Origin: Achromobacter aegrifaciens | GTDB taxonomy: Bacteria; Pseudomonadota; Gammaproteobacteria; Burkholderiales; Burkholderiaceae_B | NCBI RefSeq assembly: GCF_902859735.1 | Contig: NZ_CADIJY010000001.1 | Location: forward strand, 682,001 to 746,000 | DNA: 64,000 bases | Direction of reading: 5' to 3' | Part shown: positions 36,811-46,359 of the stretch, piece after piece | Position numbering within the stretch: position 1 is the stretch's first letter | How the letters are laid out: every line of letters begins with the position of its first letter | The notes under the pieces: model-generated | What the model was told of the DNA's origin: nothing | Databases searched by the model: none | What the model saw: only the letters and a program-made list of their open reading frames with translations | Made by a program: the position numbers and the translations under genes

Positions 36811-37400
36811 TTGGCCTGCGCCTCGCGTTCCAGTTCCTGCAGGTCGGAATAGCGGTTGCCGATCCGATGATGCGGACGGCCCGAGGTCGCCGCGCCCAGG
36901 GCGATCACGATTTCGTCGGGGGCGGGCGCGTCGTTGATGGTTGTCTGCACGGTCAGATAGTGCGAGCGCAGGCCTTCGTCGAGCTTGTGCATCAGCGGCA
37001 CGGTGATCACGCAGCCGGGGCCGCCGCGCATATTGGTGAAGCTCAGGTAGCTGGTGCCGCCAACCGCGCCGCGATAGGCGTTGCCGAAGCGCAGGGTGTG
37101 GATCAGCGCCGAGGCGTGTTCGACTTCGCCGGCCGTGCCCACGACCGCGGCCTTGCCATAGGCTTCAACCTGGTCGGCCGAGCCGGCCTGACGCAGGATT
37201 TCCGCGACCAGCAGCTCGCCCAGCGGCGGCGCGGCTTCCAGGATCTTGGGCCGCAGGTCTTCCTGGAACGGCTGGCCGGCCCAGGGATTGCGGATCACGG
37301 CCGCGGCGATGACCATCACCAGCGGGCGCTCGGCGGCGCGACCGCCTTCGATCAGGGTTTTTTCCACATAGCTGACTACCTTGCGCACTTGCAAAGACAT
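36807..37400 (-). CDS. DUF1185 (amino acid synthesis) family protein
   Basis: A 197-residue protein of the family known from Bordetella and relatives, often beside Bug receptors and hydrolases. Recognisable segments are MSLQVRKVVSYVEKTL, VIRNPWAGQPF and the Gly/Arg-rich RGGPGCVITVPLMHK. Its biochemical role is unsettled. The ATG at 37400 was chosen because the family begins with it. It is the first gene of the three-gene operon, opposite a LysR gene. Confidence 0.85.
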   Translation of the reverse strand: MSLQVRKVVSYVEKTLIEGGRAAERPLVMVIAAAVIRNPWAGQPFQEDLRPKILEAAPPLGELLVAEILRQAGSADQVEAYGKAAVVGTAGEVEHASALIHTLRFGNAYRGAVGGTSYLSFTNMRGGPGCVITVPLMHKLDEGLRSHYLTVQTTINDAPAPDEIVIALGAATSGRPHHRIGNRYSDLQELEREAQAK

Positions 37401-37473
37401 AACCGCTGCTCCAGTACCTGTAGGAATGAAAGACGCGGCCATTGTTGAAGGCAAGGCGGAGTTTTGACAATCC

Positions 37474-37506
37474 AAATTAACTCAAGTTAATTTCGGAAAA
37501 TCCGAA
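37474..37506. promoter_or_regulatory. Two adjacent palindromes in the LysR/DUF1185 divergent region
   Basis: AAATTAACT-CA-AGTTAATTT (37474-37493) is a perfect 9-bp inverted repeat. It abuts TTCGGA-AAA-TCCGAA (37492-37506), a perfect 6-bp one. Both sit 20-55 bp before the LysR start. The first contains the AT-rich T-N11-A style core bound by LysR proteins. A -35-like TTGACA is at 37464-37469. Confidence 0.7.
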
Positions 37507-37526
37507 TTTTCTGCACCCCTGAAGCC

Positions 37527-38435
37527 ATGTCCGCGCCCTTGAAGATCCAGCATCTGCGCCAGTTTCTGTTGGCGGCCGACCACGGCAGTTTCCGTCTGGC
37601 GGCCGAAGGCACATTCCGTTCGCAGGCGGCCGTGTCGGCGGCCATGCAGGATCTTGAGCAGCAGCTGGGCGCGCCGCTGTTCGAACCCGGCAAGCGCGCG
37701 CAGCTCACGCCCCTGGGTATCGCCGTGGCTCCGTTATTCCGCGAACTGCTGTCCACCCACGACCGGGTGCTGGACGCGGCGCGTCAGTTCGGCCTGGGCA
37801 GCCAGGGACCGGTATCGCTGGCGGTGATGCCGTCGCTGGCCGACGAGTGGCTGCCGCGTTTGCTGGAGCGCTATGCGCGCAGCCACCCCGCGATCCGCAT
37901 CCGCGCCGTCGACGAGTCGTCGCAGGATGTGCACCGGCTGGTGCTGAGCGGTGAGGTGCAGGTAGGGGTGGCGGGGCAGGTGCCGCGCACCGCGGAGGTG
38001 GCATTCGCGCCGGTGGCGCGCGACGCGTTCGGCCTGGTGTGCCGCAAGAGCCATCCGCTGGCGCGGCGGCGCGGCCCCGTGCCCTGGTCGGCGTTGGCGG
38101 GCGAGCGCCTGATAGGCAATGCCACCTTCGACACGCTGAAGAACCGGCAACTGGGCAGCGCCATCGAGGACCCGTTCATGGTGGTGTCGAACCGCGCGTC
38201 GCTCCTGGCCAGCGTGGTCAGCGGGCTGGGCGTGACGGTGCTGCCGGTGCTGGCGCGGCCGGCCGCCGCGACCGGACTGGCCTTCGTGCCGCTGGCCGAA
38301 CCCACGGTCGAGCGCATCGTCGGCGTGCTGACCCGCAAGGAAGAAACGCTGCTGCCGTCGGTGGCTGCCATGCATGCATTGGCCCTGCGTTCCCTGGCCC
38401 AGTTCACGCGCCGCAAGGGCGCGATCCTGGTATAG
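37527..38435 (+). CDS. LysR-family transcriptional regulator
   Basis: A 302-residue regulator. The HTH is LAADHGSFRLAAEGTFRSQAAVSAAMQDLEQQLG. It is divergent from the DUF1185-hydrolase-Bug operon with perfect inverted repeats between them, so it most likely controls that operon and itself. The ligand is not known. Confidence 0.93.
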   Translation: MSAPLKIQHLRQFLLAADHGSFRLAAEGTFRSQAAVSAAMQDLEQQLGAPLFEPGKRAQLTPLGIAVAPLFRELLSTHDRVLDAARQFGLGSQGPVSLAVMPSLADEWLPRLLERYARSHPAIRIRAVDESSQDVHRLVLSGEVQVGVAGQVPRTAEVAFAPVARDAFGLVCRKSHPLARRRGPVPWSALAGERLIGNATFDTLKNRQLGSAIEDPFMVVSNRASLLASVVSGLGVTVLPVLARPAAATGLAFVPLAEPTVERIVGVLTRKEETLLPSVAAMHALALRSLAQFTRRKGAILV

Positions 38436-38455
38436 CGACCAGGCGTGCTGCGGCG

Positions 38456-39361
38456 CTAGACGCCGCAGGCGTAGATCATGAACTGGCGGAAGGCTTCGGC
38501 GGGCTTGGCCAGCCGCGCTTGCGGATGCCACAGCAGCCCGGCCTCCATGGGCGGGACGGCATCGGTAATGGGTACGGCCTCGATCTTGCGGCCCTCCAGC
38601 GACCACGGACGGTAGACCATGTCCGACAGCATCGTGACGCCGAAGCCATGCGCAACCAGCCCGCGAAGCGCCTCCATCGAGCGCGTGCGGAAGGCGATGT
38701 CGGGCTGCAGGCCGTGGGCGCGCCAGTAGGCCAGCGCGGAGCGTTCGCCTTCGTCCATTTCCAACAGGATGTAGGGATAGCCGGCAATGTCGGCCAGCGA
38801 CGGCGCCGATGCCTGCGCCAGCGGATGGCCGGACGCGGTCCATAGCTGCCGCCGCGAGCGCACCAGCACCTGGTGGCCGAAGCGCTCGCGCCGTTCCACG
38901 TTGGACAGCAGCGCCACGCCCAGCTCGACCTCGCCGCGGGTTACGGCGGCTTCGATCTCGGGCCGGTCGAGGTCTAGCAGGTCCAGCTCCACGTCGGGAT
39001 AGCGCCGCCGGAAGCGCGCCAGCAGGTCGGGCAGGAAGTAGCCCAGCACCGTGTAGGACGCGGCGATCCTCACTGCGCCGCGCAGCGCATAGCGCTGGAA
39101 GCCGGGTTCACGCAGGGCGTCGTCCAGCGAGTCGAGCACTTCACGCGCCCGCTGGTGGAAGTTATGCCCTTCGGGCGTCAGGGTGACGCCATGCGGATGG
39201 CGGTCGAACAGCCGCACGCCCAGTTGCGCCTCCAGCGCCAGGACGGCGTTGGTGACCGCGGATTGGGAGACATGCTCGTCGGCGGCGGCCATGGAAAACC
39301 GGCCGGTCCGGGCGGCAGCCGCGAAGTAGCGCAGTTGGCGCAGGGTGACATCGTTAGCCAT
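38456..39361 (-). CDS. LysR-family transcriptional regulator
   Basis: A 301-residue regulator. The HTH is TGRFSMAAADEHVSQSAVTNAVLALEAQLG. It is divergent from the large 2-oxoacid oxidoreductase gene, with a 102-bp AT-rich region between them containing GAATATA twice (39386-39400). It probably senses an aromatic or amino acid related to that enzyme's substrate; this is inferred from position. Confidence 0.93.
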   Translation of the reverse strand: MANDVTLRQLRYFAAAARTGRFSMAAADEHVSQSAVTNAVLALEAQLGVRLFDRHPHGVTLTPEGHNFHQRAREVLDSLDDALREPGFQRYALRGAVRIAASYTVLGYFLPDLLARFRRRYPDVELDLLDLDRPEIEAAVTRGEVELGVALLSNVERRERFGHQVLVRSRRQLWTASGHPLAQASAPSLADIAGYPYILLEMDEGERSALAYWRAHGLQPDIAFRTRSMEALRGLVAHGFGVTMLSDMVYRPWSLEGRKIEAVPITDAVPPMEAGLLWHPQARLAKPAEAFRQFMIYACGV

Positions 39362-39463
39362 CTGTTTAGCACATACCTGATACCTGAATATATGAATATA
39401 CGATAACCAGCCTGCTTCCTACACTGCGGCAAAACACCAAGAACCGGAACGCAGGAGACAAGC

Positions 39464-42400
39464 GTGGACACCCCCCTTTCCGCAGGCGCGGCCGATACCC
39501 ATGGCCTGACGCTGGACGACAAGTACACCCGCAGCCACGGGCGCATCTATCTGAGTGGCACCCAGGCCCTGGTGCGGCTGCCGCTGTTGCAAAAGCAGCG
39601 CGACCTGCAGGCCGGCCTGAACACCGGCGGCTACATCTCTGGCTACCGCGGCTCGCCGCTGGGCGGGCTGGACCAGGCCCTGTGGAAGGCCAAGCGCCAC
39701 CTGCAGGCCAACGACGTGGTGTTCCAGCCCGGCGTGAACGAAGACCTGGCCGCCACGGCGGTATGGGGCTCGCAGCAGCTGAACCTGTTTCCGGGGGCGG
39801 CGCGCGACGGCGTATTCGGCATGTGGTACGGCAAGGGGCCGGGCGTGGACCGGTCGGTGGACGTACTCAAGCATGCCAATTCCGCCGGCAGTTCGGCGCA
39901 TGGCGGCGTGCTGATGCTGGCGGGCGACGACCATGCCGCCAAGTCCTCGTCGGTGGCGCACCAGTCCGAGCACGTGCTGATCGCCAGCGGCATACCAGTG
40001 CTGTATCCGTCCAACGTGCAGGAGTACCTGGACTACGGCCTGCATGGCTGGGCCATGAGCCGCTACACCGGCCTGTGGGTGGCGATGAAGTGCGTGACCG
40101 ACGTGGTCGAGTCCAGCGCTTCGGTGGAAGTGGATCCGGACCGGGTGCAGGTGGTGCTGCCCGAAGACGTCTTGCCCGAAGGCGGCCTGAACATCCGCTG
40201 GCCCGACACGCCGCTGGCGCAGGAGGCGCGGCTGCTGGACCACAAGTGGTATGCGGCGCTGGCCTATGTGCGCGCCAACAAGCTGAACCGCGTGGTGCTG
40301 GATTCCCCGCAAGCGCATTTCGGCATCATGACCGCGGGCAAGGCGTATCTGGACGTGCGCCAGGCGCTCAACGACCTGGGCCTGGACGAGGCGGCCTGTA
40401 GCGAGGCCGGCATACGCGTGCTGAAGGTGGGCTGCATCTGGCCGCTGGACGCGCAGGATGCGCGCGAGTTCGCCACCGGCCTGAAAGAGATCCTGGTGGT
40501 GGAGGAAAAGCGCCAGATCCTGGAATACGCGCTGAAGGAAGAACTCTACAACTGGCGCGACGATGTACGGCCACGCGTCTACGGCAAGTTCGACGAACGC
40601 GACAACGGCGGCGGCGAATGGTCCACGCCGCGCGGCGGCTGGCTGCTGCCCGCGCGTCACGAGCTGTCGCCCGCGCTGATCGCCCGCGCCATCGCCGCGC
40701 GGCTGGAAAAGGCCGACCTGTCGGATGCGCTGAGAGCGCGCATCGCGGCGCGGCTGGCTGTCATCGACGCCAAGGAGCGCGAGGCTTCCCGTCCCACGCT
40801 GGTGGAAGAGCGCAAACCCTGGTTCTGTTCCGGCTGTCCGCACAATACCTCCACCCGCGTGCCCGAAGGCTCGCGCGCCGTGGCCGGCATAGGCTGCCAT
40901 TACATGGCGATGTGGATGGACCGCAAGACCGACACCTTCAGCCAGATGGGCGGCGAGGGCGTCGCCTGGCTGGGGCAGAAGGATTTCACCGCTGAGCGTC
41001 ACATCTTCGCCAACCTGGGCGACGGCACCTATTTCCATTCGGGGTTGCTGGCCATACGCGCGGCAGTCGCCGCGCACGCCAGCATCACCTACAAGATTCT
41101 CTACAACGACGCCGTCGCGATGACGGGCGGGCAGCCGGTGGATGGCGTGCTCACGGTGCCGCAGATCGCCGCCCAGATGCAGGCCGAAGGCGTGGTCAAG
41201 ACCGTGGTGGTGACCGACGAGCCGGAAAAGTACGCCGGCGCTACCGCGTTGCCGCAGGGCGTGGAGGTGCACCACCGCAAGGCGCTCGACGACGTGCAGC
41301 GCGCCTTGCGCGACATCGCTGGCACGACGGTGCTGATCTACGACCAGACCTGCGCCACCGAGAAGCGCCGCCGCCGCAAGCGCGGCGAGTATCCCGATCC
41401 GCCGCGCCGCGCCTTCATCAACGAGTCGGTCTGCGAAGGTTGCGGCGACTGCTCGGTGCAATCCAATTGCCTGTCGGTCGAGCCGCTGGATACGCCGCTG
41501 GGCACGAAACGCCGCATCAACCAGTCGTCCTGCAACAAGGACTTTTCCTGCGTGGAGGGCTTTTGCCCCAGCTTCGTCACGGCGGAAGGCGCGACGCTGC
41601 GCAAGCCGGGCACGGGCAGGGATCTCCCCGCGTTGGCCGAACCGCCGCAGCCCGACCTGGCAGGGATCCGTCCGCTTGGGGCCTACCGCGTGGTGATCGC
41701 GGGCGTGGGCGGAACCGGCGTCGTGACCATAGGCGCGCTGCTGGGCGCGGCCGCGCATCTTGAAGGCAAGGGCGTGACCGTGCTGGACATGGCCGGGCTG
41801 GCGCAGAAAGGCGGCGCCGTGCTCAGCCACGTGCAGCTGGCCAATCGCCCCGCGGACCTGCATGCCACGCGCGTGGCGCTGGGCGAGGCCGACCTGGTCA
41901 TCGGCTGTGACGCGCTGGTGTCGGCGTCGCCCGAAGTGCTGTCGCGCCTGCGCCCGGACCATGGCCGCGCCGTGGTGAACAGCAGCGCCGCGCCGACGGC
42001 AGCCTTCCTGTCGCAGCCGAGCTGGCGCTTCCCCGGCGCGCAAGCCGAAGCCGCGCTGGCGCGCAGCACGGGCGGCAACTGCGATTTCATCGAGGCCGGC
42101 CCGCTGGCCGAGGCCCTGCTCGGCGACACCATCTACGCCAATCCGCTGCTGCTGGGCTATGCCTGGCAGCAGGGCGGCCTGCCGCTGGCGCTGGACAGCC
42201 TGCGGCGCGCCATCGAGCTGAACGGCGTCTCGGTCGAAAAGAACCTGGCCGCCTTTGAACTGGGCCGGCAAGCCGCGCATCATGGCGCCGCCGCGCTCAA
42301 GCCGGCGCCGCGGGCGCAAGTGATGGCCTTGCCGGAGTCCCTGGACGGCCAGATCCAGCGGCTGGCGCAACACGTACGCGCCTATCAGGACGAGGCCTAC

Positions 42401-43006
42401 GCCGCGCGCTTCCTGGATGCGGTGGCAGCGGTGCGGGCGCGCGAAGCTGCGCTGGCGGATCCGCAGCGTTTCGAGGTCACGCAGGCGGTCGCGCGCAACC
42501 TCGCCAAACTCATGACTTACAAGGACGAGTACGAGGTGGCGCGCCTGTACGTGGATCCGGCCTTCAAGGCCCGGCTGCGCGAGCAGTTCGAAGGAGAACC
42601 CGGCCGCGACTACCAGCTGCGCTATCACTTGGCGCCACCCGCGCTGGCGCGCCGCGACGCGCGCGGGCGCCTGCAGAAGCGCGCCTACGGTTCGTGGATG
42701 GGACTGGCGTTTCGCGCGCTGGCGCCCATGAAGCGGTGGCGCGGCACCTGGCTGGACGTGTTCGGCAAGACCGCCGAACGCCGCATGGAGCGACAACTGG
42801 CGGCCGACTACCTGGCGCTGGCCGAGGAGTTCTCCCGCACGCTGGACGCGGCCAATCGCGCCACGGCGCTGGAACTGGCCGCGCTGCCTGACACGATCCG
42901 CGGCTATGGCCATGTCAAGGAGCAGAACGTCGAACGGGCGCGCGCGCGGGAAGCCGGGCTGTGGGAGCAATACCGCGCGCCGGCGCGGGAAACGCTGGCG
43001 GCTTGA
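39464..43006 (+). CDS. Fused indolepyruvate:ferredoxin oxidoreductase
   Basis: An 1180-residue three-part enzyme that oxidatively decarboxylates arylpyruvates (from aromatic amino acids) to aryl-acyl-CoA with ferredoxin reduction. The alpha-type part with thiamine diphosphate site includes CSGCPHNTSTRVPEGS and LGDGTYFHSG near residues 520-530. A ferredoxin-like cysteine cluster CEGCGDCSVQSNC is near 655-670. The gamma-type domain begins VIAGVGGTGVVTIGALLG near 745. A long C-terminal extension of unknown function follows. AGGAGACAAGC precedes the GTG start. Confidence 0.94.
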   Translation: MDTPLSAGAADTHGLTLDDKYTRSHGRIYLSGTQALVRLPLLQKQRDLQAGLNTGGYISGYRGSPLGGLDQALWKAKRHLQANDVVFQPGVNEDLAATAVWGSQQLNLFPGAARDGVFGMWYGKGPGVDRSVDVLKHANSAGSSAHGGVLMLAGDDHAAKSSSVAHQSEHVLIASGIPVLYPSNVQEYLDYGLHGWAMSRYTGLWVAMKCVTDVVESSASVEVDPDRVQVVLPEDVLPEGGLNIRWPDTPLAQEARLLDHKWYAALAYVRANKLNRVVLDSPQAHFGIMTAGKAYLDVRQALNDLGLDEAACSEAGIRVLKVGCIWPLDAQDAREFATGLKEILVVEEKRQILEYALKEELYNWRDDVRPRVYGKFDERDNGGGEWSTPRGGWLLPARHELSPALIARAIAARLEKADLSDALRARIAARLAVIDAKEREASRPTLVEERKPWFCSGCPHNTSTRVPEGSRAVAGIGCHYMAMWMDRKTDTFSQMGGEGVAWLGQKDFTAERHIFANLGDGTYFHSGLLAIRAAVAAHASITYKILYNDAVAMTGGQPVDGVLTVPQIAAQMQAEGVVKTVVVTDEPEKYAGATALPQGVEVHHRKALDDVQRALRDIAGTTVLIYDQTCATEKRRRRKRGEYPDPPRRAFINESVCEGCGDCSVQSNCLSVEPLDTPLGTKRRINQSSCNKDFSCVEGFCPSFVTAEGATLRKPGTGRDLPALAEPPQPDLAGIRPLGAYRVVIAGVGGTGVVTIGALLGAAAHLEGKGVTVLDMAGLAQKGGAVLSHVQLANRPADLHATRVALGEADLVIGCDALVSASPEVLSRLRPDHGRAVVNSSAAPTAAFLSQPSWRFPGAQAEAALARSTGGNCDFIEAGPLAEALLGDTIYANPLLLGYAWQQGGLPLALDSLRRAIELNGVSVEKNLAAFELGRQAAHHGAAALKPAPRAQVMALPESLDGQIQRLAQHVRAYQDEAYAARFLDAVAAVRAREAALADPQRFEVTQAVARNLAKLMTYKDEYEVARLYVDPAFKARLREQFEGEPGRDYQLRYHLAPPALARRDARGRLQKRAYGSWMGLAFRALAPMKRWRGTWLDVFGKTAERRMERQLAADYLALAEEFSRTLDAANRATALELAALPDTIRGYGHVKEQNVERARAREAGLWEQYRAPARETLAA

Positions 43007-43019
43007 GTGGCTCGTGGCG

Positions 43020-44786
43020 TCAAGCCATCTGTTCGAGCAGCACGCAGTTGCGGCCGGTCAGCTTGGCCTTATATAGCAATTCGTCGGCGCGGCGCGACAG
43101 GTTTTCCAGCGCTGCCGTATCGCTGCCGCGGGCGTGGGCCACGCCGAAACTGGCGGTCATGCTGAAGCTGGCGCCCGCGCCGGCACTGAGCCGCGTTTGC
43201 GCGATGCTCAGCCGCATGCGTTCCGCGATGTCCCGGACGCGGTCGGGGTTGCGGCTGCGGCACAGCACCGCGAACTCTTCGCCGCCCACGCGCGCGACCA
43301 CGTCGGATTCGCGGAAGGTCTTGCGGCACAGATCGGCCACGGTCTTGAGCGCTTCGTCGCCTGTAGCGTGGCCGTGCGTGTCATTGATGGACTTGAAGTG
43401 GTCGATGTCGAACAGGATGAAGCCCAGACCGCTCTGCGGATCGTTGCGGATATCGTCCAGCGAAGCTTCCAGGCGCTTTTCGAAGGCACGGCGGTTCAGC
43501 AGGCCGGTCAGGAAATCCGTTTCGGCCATGATGGCGAGGTCTTGAATCAGGCGGTCGCGTTCGAGTTCCAGCTTACGCACGGCGGTGGCGTTGTCGTTGA
43601 GCACGTTCAGCGCCTTGAACATGCCGTTGACTTCGCCCCGGTACTGGTCGGCGGGAATGGGCGGCACATCGCCGCCTTTCGCGATCGCGCCGATGATGTT
43701 GGTGGCGCGGACGAAAGGCCGGATGACGCGCTTGCGGAACATGGTCAGGCCGATTATCAACGCGGCCGTGAGCATTGCCGCGGCCGCCAGGGTGGTCAGC
43801 AGCACGCGGATCGCGGCCTGGCGGTTTTCTCCGATGCGCCGCTCCACTTCGTTGAGCATCAGGTCGCGAAACCGGACGATGGACTTCATGCGCGGCACAT
43901 AGTTCGCGCCGAGTTCGTACATCGACACCAATGACTCCTCCGGCGCCCGTTCGGCAATGGCGCGCACGCTGTCGAGGTAGTTCATGCCATCGCCGAAGTA
44001 CTGCTGCTGCAGTTCGCGGTAGGCGAGGGAGGATGCGTATCGCGGCATGCTGGCGATGTTGGCGTCGATCAGGGCGCGCAGTTCGTCGATGCGGCCGATC
44101 ACGCGTTCTATCCTCAGCTGATCGCTGGCGGTCAGCGTGCGGCGCTTGCTGAGGGCCGGCGCGAACGTGGAGCCGACCAGTCCCGCCTGTTCGCGCAGTT
44201 CGCCGGCCAGCAGCGCCAGGGACAGCAGGTCGAAGTCTTCGCCCTGGTTCCGGGCGACCAGGCCGATGCCGTCGGACATCGCGGCGCGCAGTTCGGGAAC
44301 CACCGCCACCATGTCGCCGACCACTGTCCACAGGTTGTGGCCGGACGTGTTGGCGCGGGGCGCGGCGATGGCCGCGTCGGCGCTGGCGCGGGCGTTCAAC
44401 AGGGACTCGCGGATGCGCTGGATGTTGGTGAATTCGCGGGCGCCGTTGGGATTGAGAGGTGCGCGGTAGAGCGCAAGCAGGTCGGCGACTTGCGCATTGG
44501 TGCGCTGGCGGGCTTCGGCCAGCGCGCGCAGGATGTTTTCGGGGACCGGCAGGTCGGAGCCCAGCGCCGAGTTCATTGGGCCGCGTTCGGCGGATACCGC
44601 TTCCATCGTCATCAGGGTCGTGCGGACCACGATGAAGCCCCGCATGGCGTCGTCGGTGGCGGCCAGCGACCGCCAGTTCTGCTGCACCACGATCACGGTC
44701 AGCATGGAGACCGGCAGCGCTACGCCGGCTGCCAGTGTCAGGAAATACCTTTCAAGGGATTTGAGAGCAAAGACATTGCGGAACAT
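43020..44786 (-). CDS. Membrane-bound diguanylate cyclase (GGDEF)
   Basis: A 588-residue protein that makes cyclic di-GMP. Transmembrane helices lie at about 12-34 and 320-345 and flank a long helical periplasmic sensor. A HAMP-like linker follows, then the GGDEF domain with active site GGEEF near residue 498 and an RxxD inhibitory site (RESD) five residues before it. It therefore appears active and product-inhibited. The start MFRNVFALKS at 44786 was preferred over an upstream frame extension to 44867. Confidence 0.92.
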   Translation of the reverse strand: MFRNVFALKSLERYFLTLAAGVALPVSMLTVIVVQQNWRSLAATDDAMRGFIVVRTTLMTMEAVSAERGPMNSALGSDLPVPENILRALAEARQRTNAQVADLLALYRAPLNPNGAREFTNIQRIRESLLNARASADAAIAAPRANTSGHNLWTVVGDMVAVVPELRAAMSDGIGLVARNQGEDFDLLSLALLAGELREQAGLVGSTFAPALSKRRTLTASDQLRIERVIGRIDELRALIDANIASMPRYASSLAYRELQQQYFGDGMNYLDSVRAIAERAPEESLVSMYELGANYVPRMKSIVRFRDLMLNEVERRIGENRQAAIRVLLTTLAAAAMLTAALIIGLTMFRKRVIRPFVRATNIIGAIAKGGDVPPIPADQYRGEVNGMFKALNVLNDNATAVRKLELERDRLIQDLAIMAETDFLTGLLNRRAFEKRLEASLDDIRNDPQSGLGFILFDIDHFKSINDTHGHATGDEALKTVADLCRKTFRESDVVARVGGEEFAVLCRSRNPDRVRDIAERMRLSIAQTRLSAGAGASFSMTASFGVAHARGSDTAALENLSRRADELLYKAKLTGRNCVLLEQMA

Positions 44787-44983
44787 GCGTAAACATCGGC
44801 TCGGAACAATGACTGGTGGCCGGAGGTTACTTGAAATGGGCCGCCCAATGCATGGTTTTCCCGCCACAGTCCGACGGAACGAAGTTTGTATCGCTTTAAG
44901 TCGTAAAGTCTCATTTGCCAGCGCATTGCATCACTCTATTGCGAGCGCTTTCAGGGCTTCTTCCAACATGCGCGGCGGGCCCA

Positions 44984-46024
44984 TCATGGCCGCGCGACGG
45001 GCAGCTTTTCCAGCGCGTTCTTGAAGTCGGGATACTCCTTCAGGAAATCCAGGCTGCGCCCGAACCGCTTCAGGAGTTGGTCGTCCACCGTCAGATTGAG
45101 CACGGTCGCGCCATCCCACAGCCTGGGGCGTTTTTTTACATGGATCAGCACCTTCTCCGTGAACTCGCGGTAGGAGTCGTGCGGCTCGCATTGGTCGTAG
45201 TCCGTGGCGACGCGTTGCGCCAGTCCGGCCTCCAGGCCGACCTGGCGCGCCTTCTCCTGCAGCCACGAGGCGGGCAGCGTCTGCAGGCTGCCGTCCCGGT
45301 AGCCGCCGCCGACGTCCGAATGGGCGCCGATGAACCAGCGCTGCTCGACCGGATGGTCGGCTGGACGCGGCTCGGAGTCAGCCAGCCGGGTCCACAGGGT
45401 AGGCGCATACGGTTCGCGGAATTCGTTGGTGGCGATTGCGTGATAGGCGTGATGGACGTGGTTGCTGAGTTCGGTGTCGTGGAAGTTGTAGAACCTGGAG
45501 AAACCCGGAAAAGGGATGCCGCCTACCGGTATGCCCAGGCTGCCGACCGTGTCCCAGACGCCGACGAAATGCACGTCGGTCTCGCGCGAGAAATTCACGC
45601 GGAAGGTCGCGGCTTCCAGCGAGGAGGGGATGCAGTCGTCGCGGTAGAGCGCATAGGCTTGCTCCACGTTGTTGTCGGAGGGATCGTTCAGCAGGCCGCA
45701 TTTGCGCACCATGCCGGCCAGGCTGCGGGCGGAGTAGGCGCCACGGCTGAACCCGAACAGGAAGATGCGGTCGCGCGGTTGGTAGCGCTGGCAAAGCCAG
45801 CGGTAGCCCGTGCGGATATTGGCCGACAGTCCTGCCCCAAAGGCGCCGCCGGCGAACTTGTCGATGGCCGCCCACAGGCCCTGGCCCTGCGTGCCTACGC
45901 CTTCGATATAGAACGTCTCTTGCGTGGAGGTCTCGGGCGCCGCCTTGTAGAGTTCGTAGACGTTGGTGCGGTCATTGGGTTCGTTCCAGGTCCCGTCGAA
46001 GAATACGGCCAGATTCTTCACCAT
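44984..46024 (-). CDS. DUF2235 (Tle1-like) serine hydrolase
   Basis: A 346-residue alpha/beta hydrolase of the DUF2235 family, which includes type VI phospholipase effectors. DGTWN is at 10-14. The nucleophile motif GFSRGAYSAR is at 91-100 (Ser93), GVWDTVGSLG at 155-164 with the acid Asp158, and IGAHSDVGGGY at 232-242 contains His235. The ATG at 46024 has GGAGA upstream. No secretion signal is seen. It could be a T6SS lipase or a housekeeping esterase. No immunity gene is evident next to it. Confidence 0.88.
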   Translation of the reverse strand: MVKNLAVFFDGTWNEPNDRTNVYELYKAAPETSTQETFYIEGVGTQGQGLWAAIDKFAGGAFGAGLSANIRTGYRWLCQRYQPRDRIFLFGFSRGAYSARSLAGMVRKCGLLNDPSDNNVEQAYALYRDDCIPSSLEAATFRVNFSRETDVHFVGVWDTVGSLGIPVGGIPFPGFSRFYNFHDTELSNHVHHAYHAIATNEFREPYAPTLWTRLADSEPRPADHPVEQRWFIGAHSDVGGGYRDGSLQTLPASWLQEKARQVGLEAGLAQRVATDYDQCEPHDSYREFTEKVLIHVKKRPRLWDGATVLNLTVDDQLLKRFGRSLDFLKEYPDFKNALEKLPVARP

Positions 46025-46359
46025 GATCGTTCTCCACAGATTGAGTCTTGCAATGAATCTGTTTGCTGGCATGGTCCGCGTCGTGCGCGACGGTAAGCTA
46101 GCACGGCGTTCGGACGCCGCCGGGTGCATGGTTTCCCTGCTGCATGGACGTACACCGCTTTTTTGACTAGCTAATTGGTCGCAATCCAGCGCAGTGTCTG
46201 GGTTCGCACGGCGGCGCGGGCGCAGGAGGAAAACTTCACTACATCAAAAGTAGCAATCCTCCAGGCAAGCGCGGGGAGGCCCGCACGCGTTGGCGGCCGC
46301 GCCGGGCATGGAGTATGTTGCGGGGCAGGGCGGCCGCGGGCCGCGTATCAACCGAGTAG
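46025..46359. other. Divergent intergenic region without a gene (335 bp)
   Basis: No gene is seen between the DUF2235 and nucleosidase genes. A nested hairpin is present: GGAGG (about 46224-46231) pairs with CCTCC (46258-46262), enclosing CTAC-ATCAAAA-GTAG. The hairpin segment is clearly more AT-rich than its surroundings. Function is unknown. Confidence 0.5.

Noticed and set aside
39419-42970. A 1183-codon open frame antisense to the indolepyruvate oxidoreductase gene
   Set aside because: It is a shadow of a strongly conserved gene in GC-rich DNA; the predicted protein is His/Gln/Arg/Gly-rich with no motifs.
44787-44983. An immunity gene for the DUF2235 protein in the downstream gap
   Set aside because: Only a 12-codon frame (MLEEALKALAIE) follows on the same strand; no credible gene is present.
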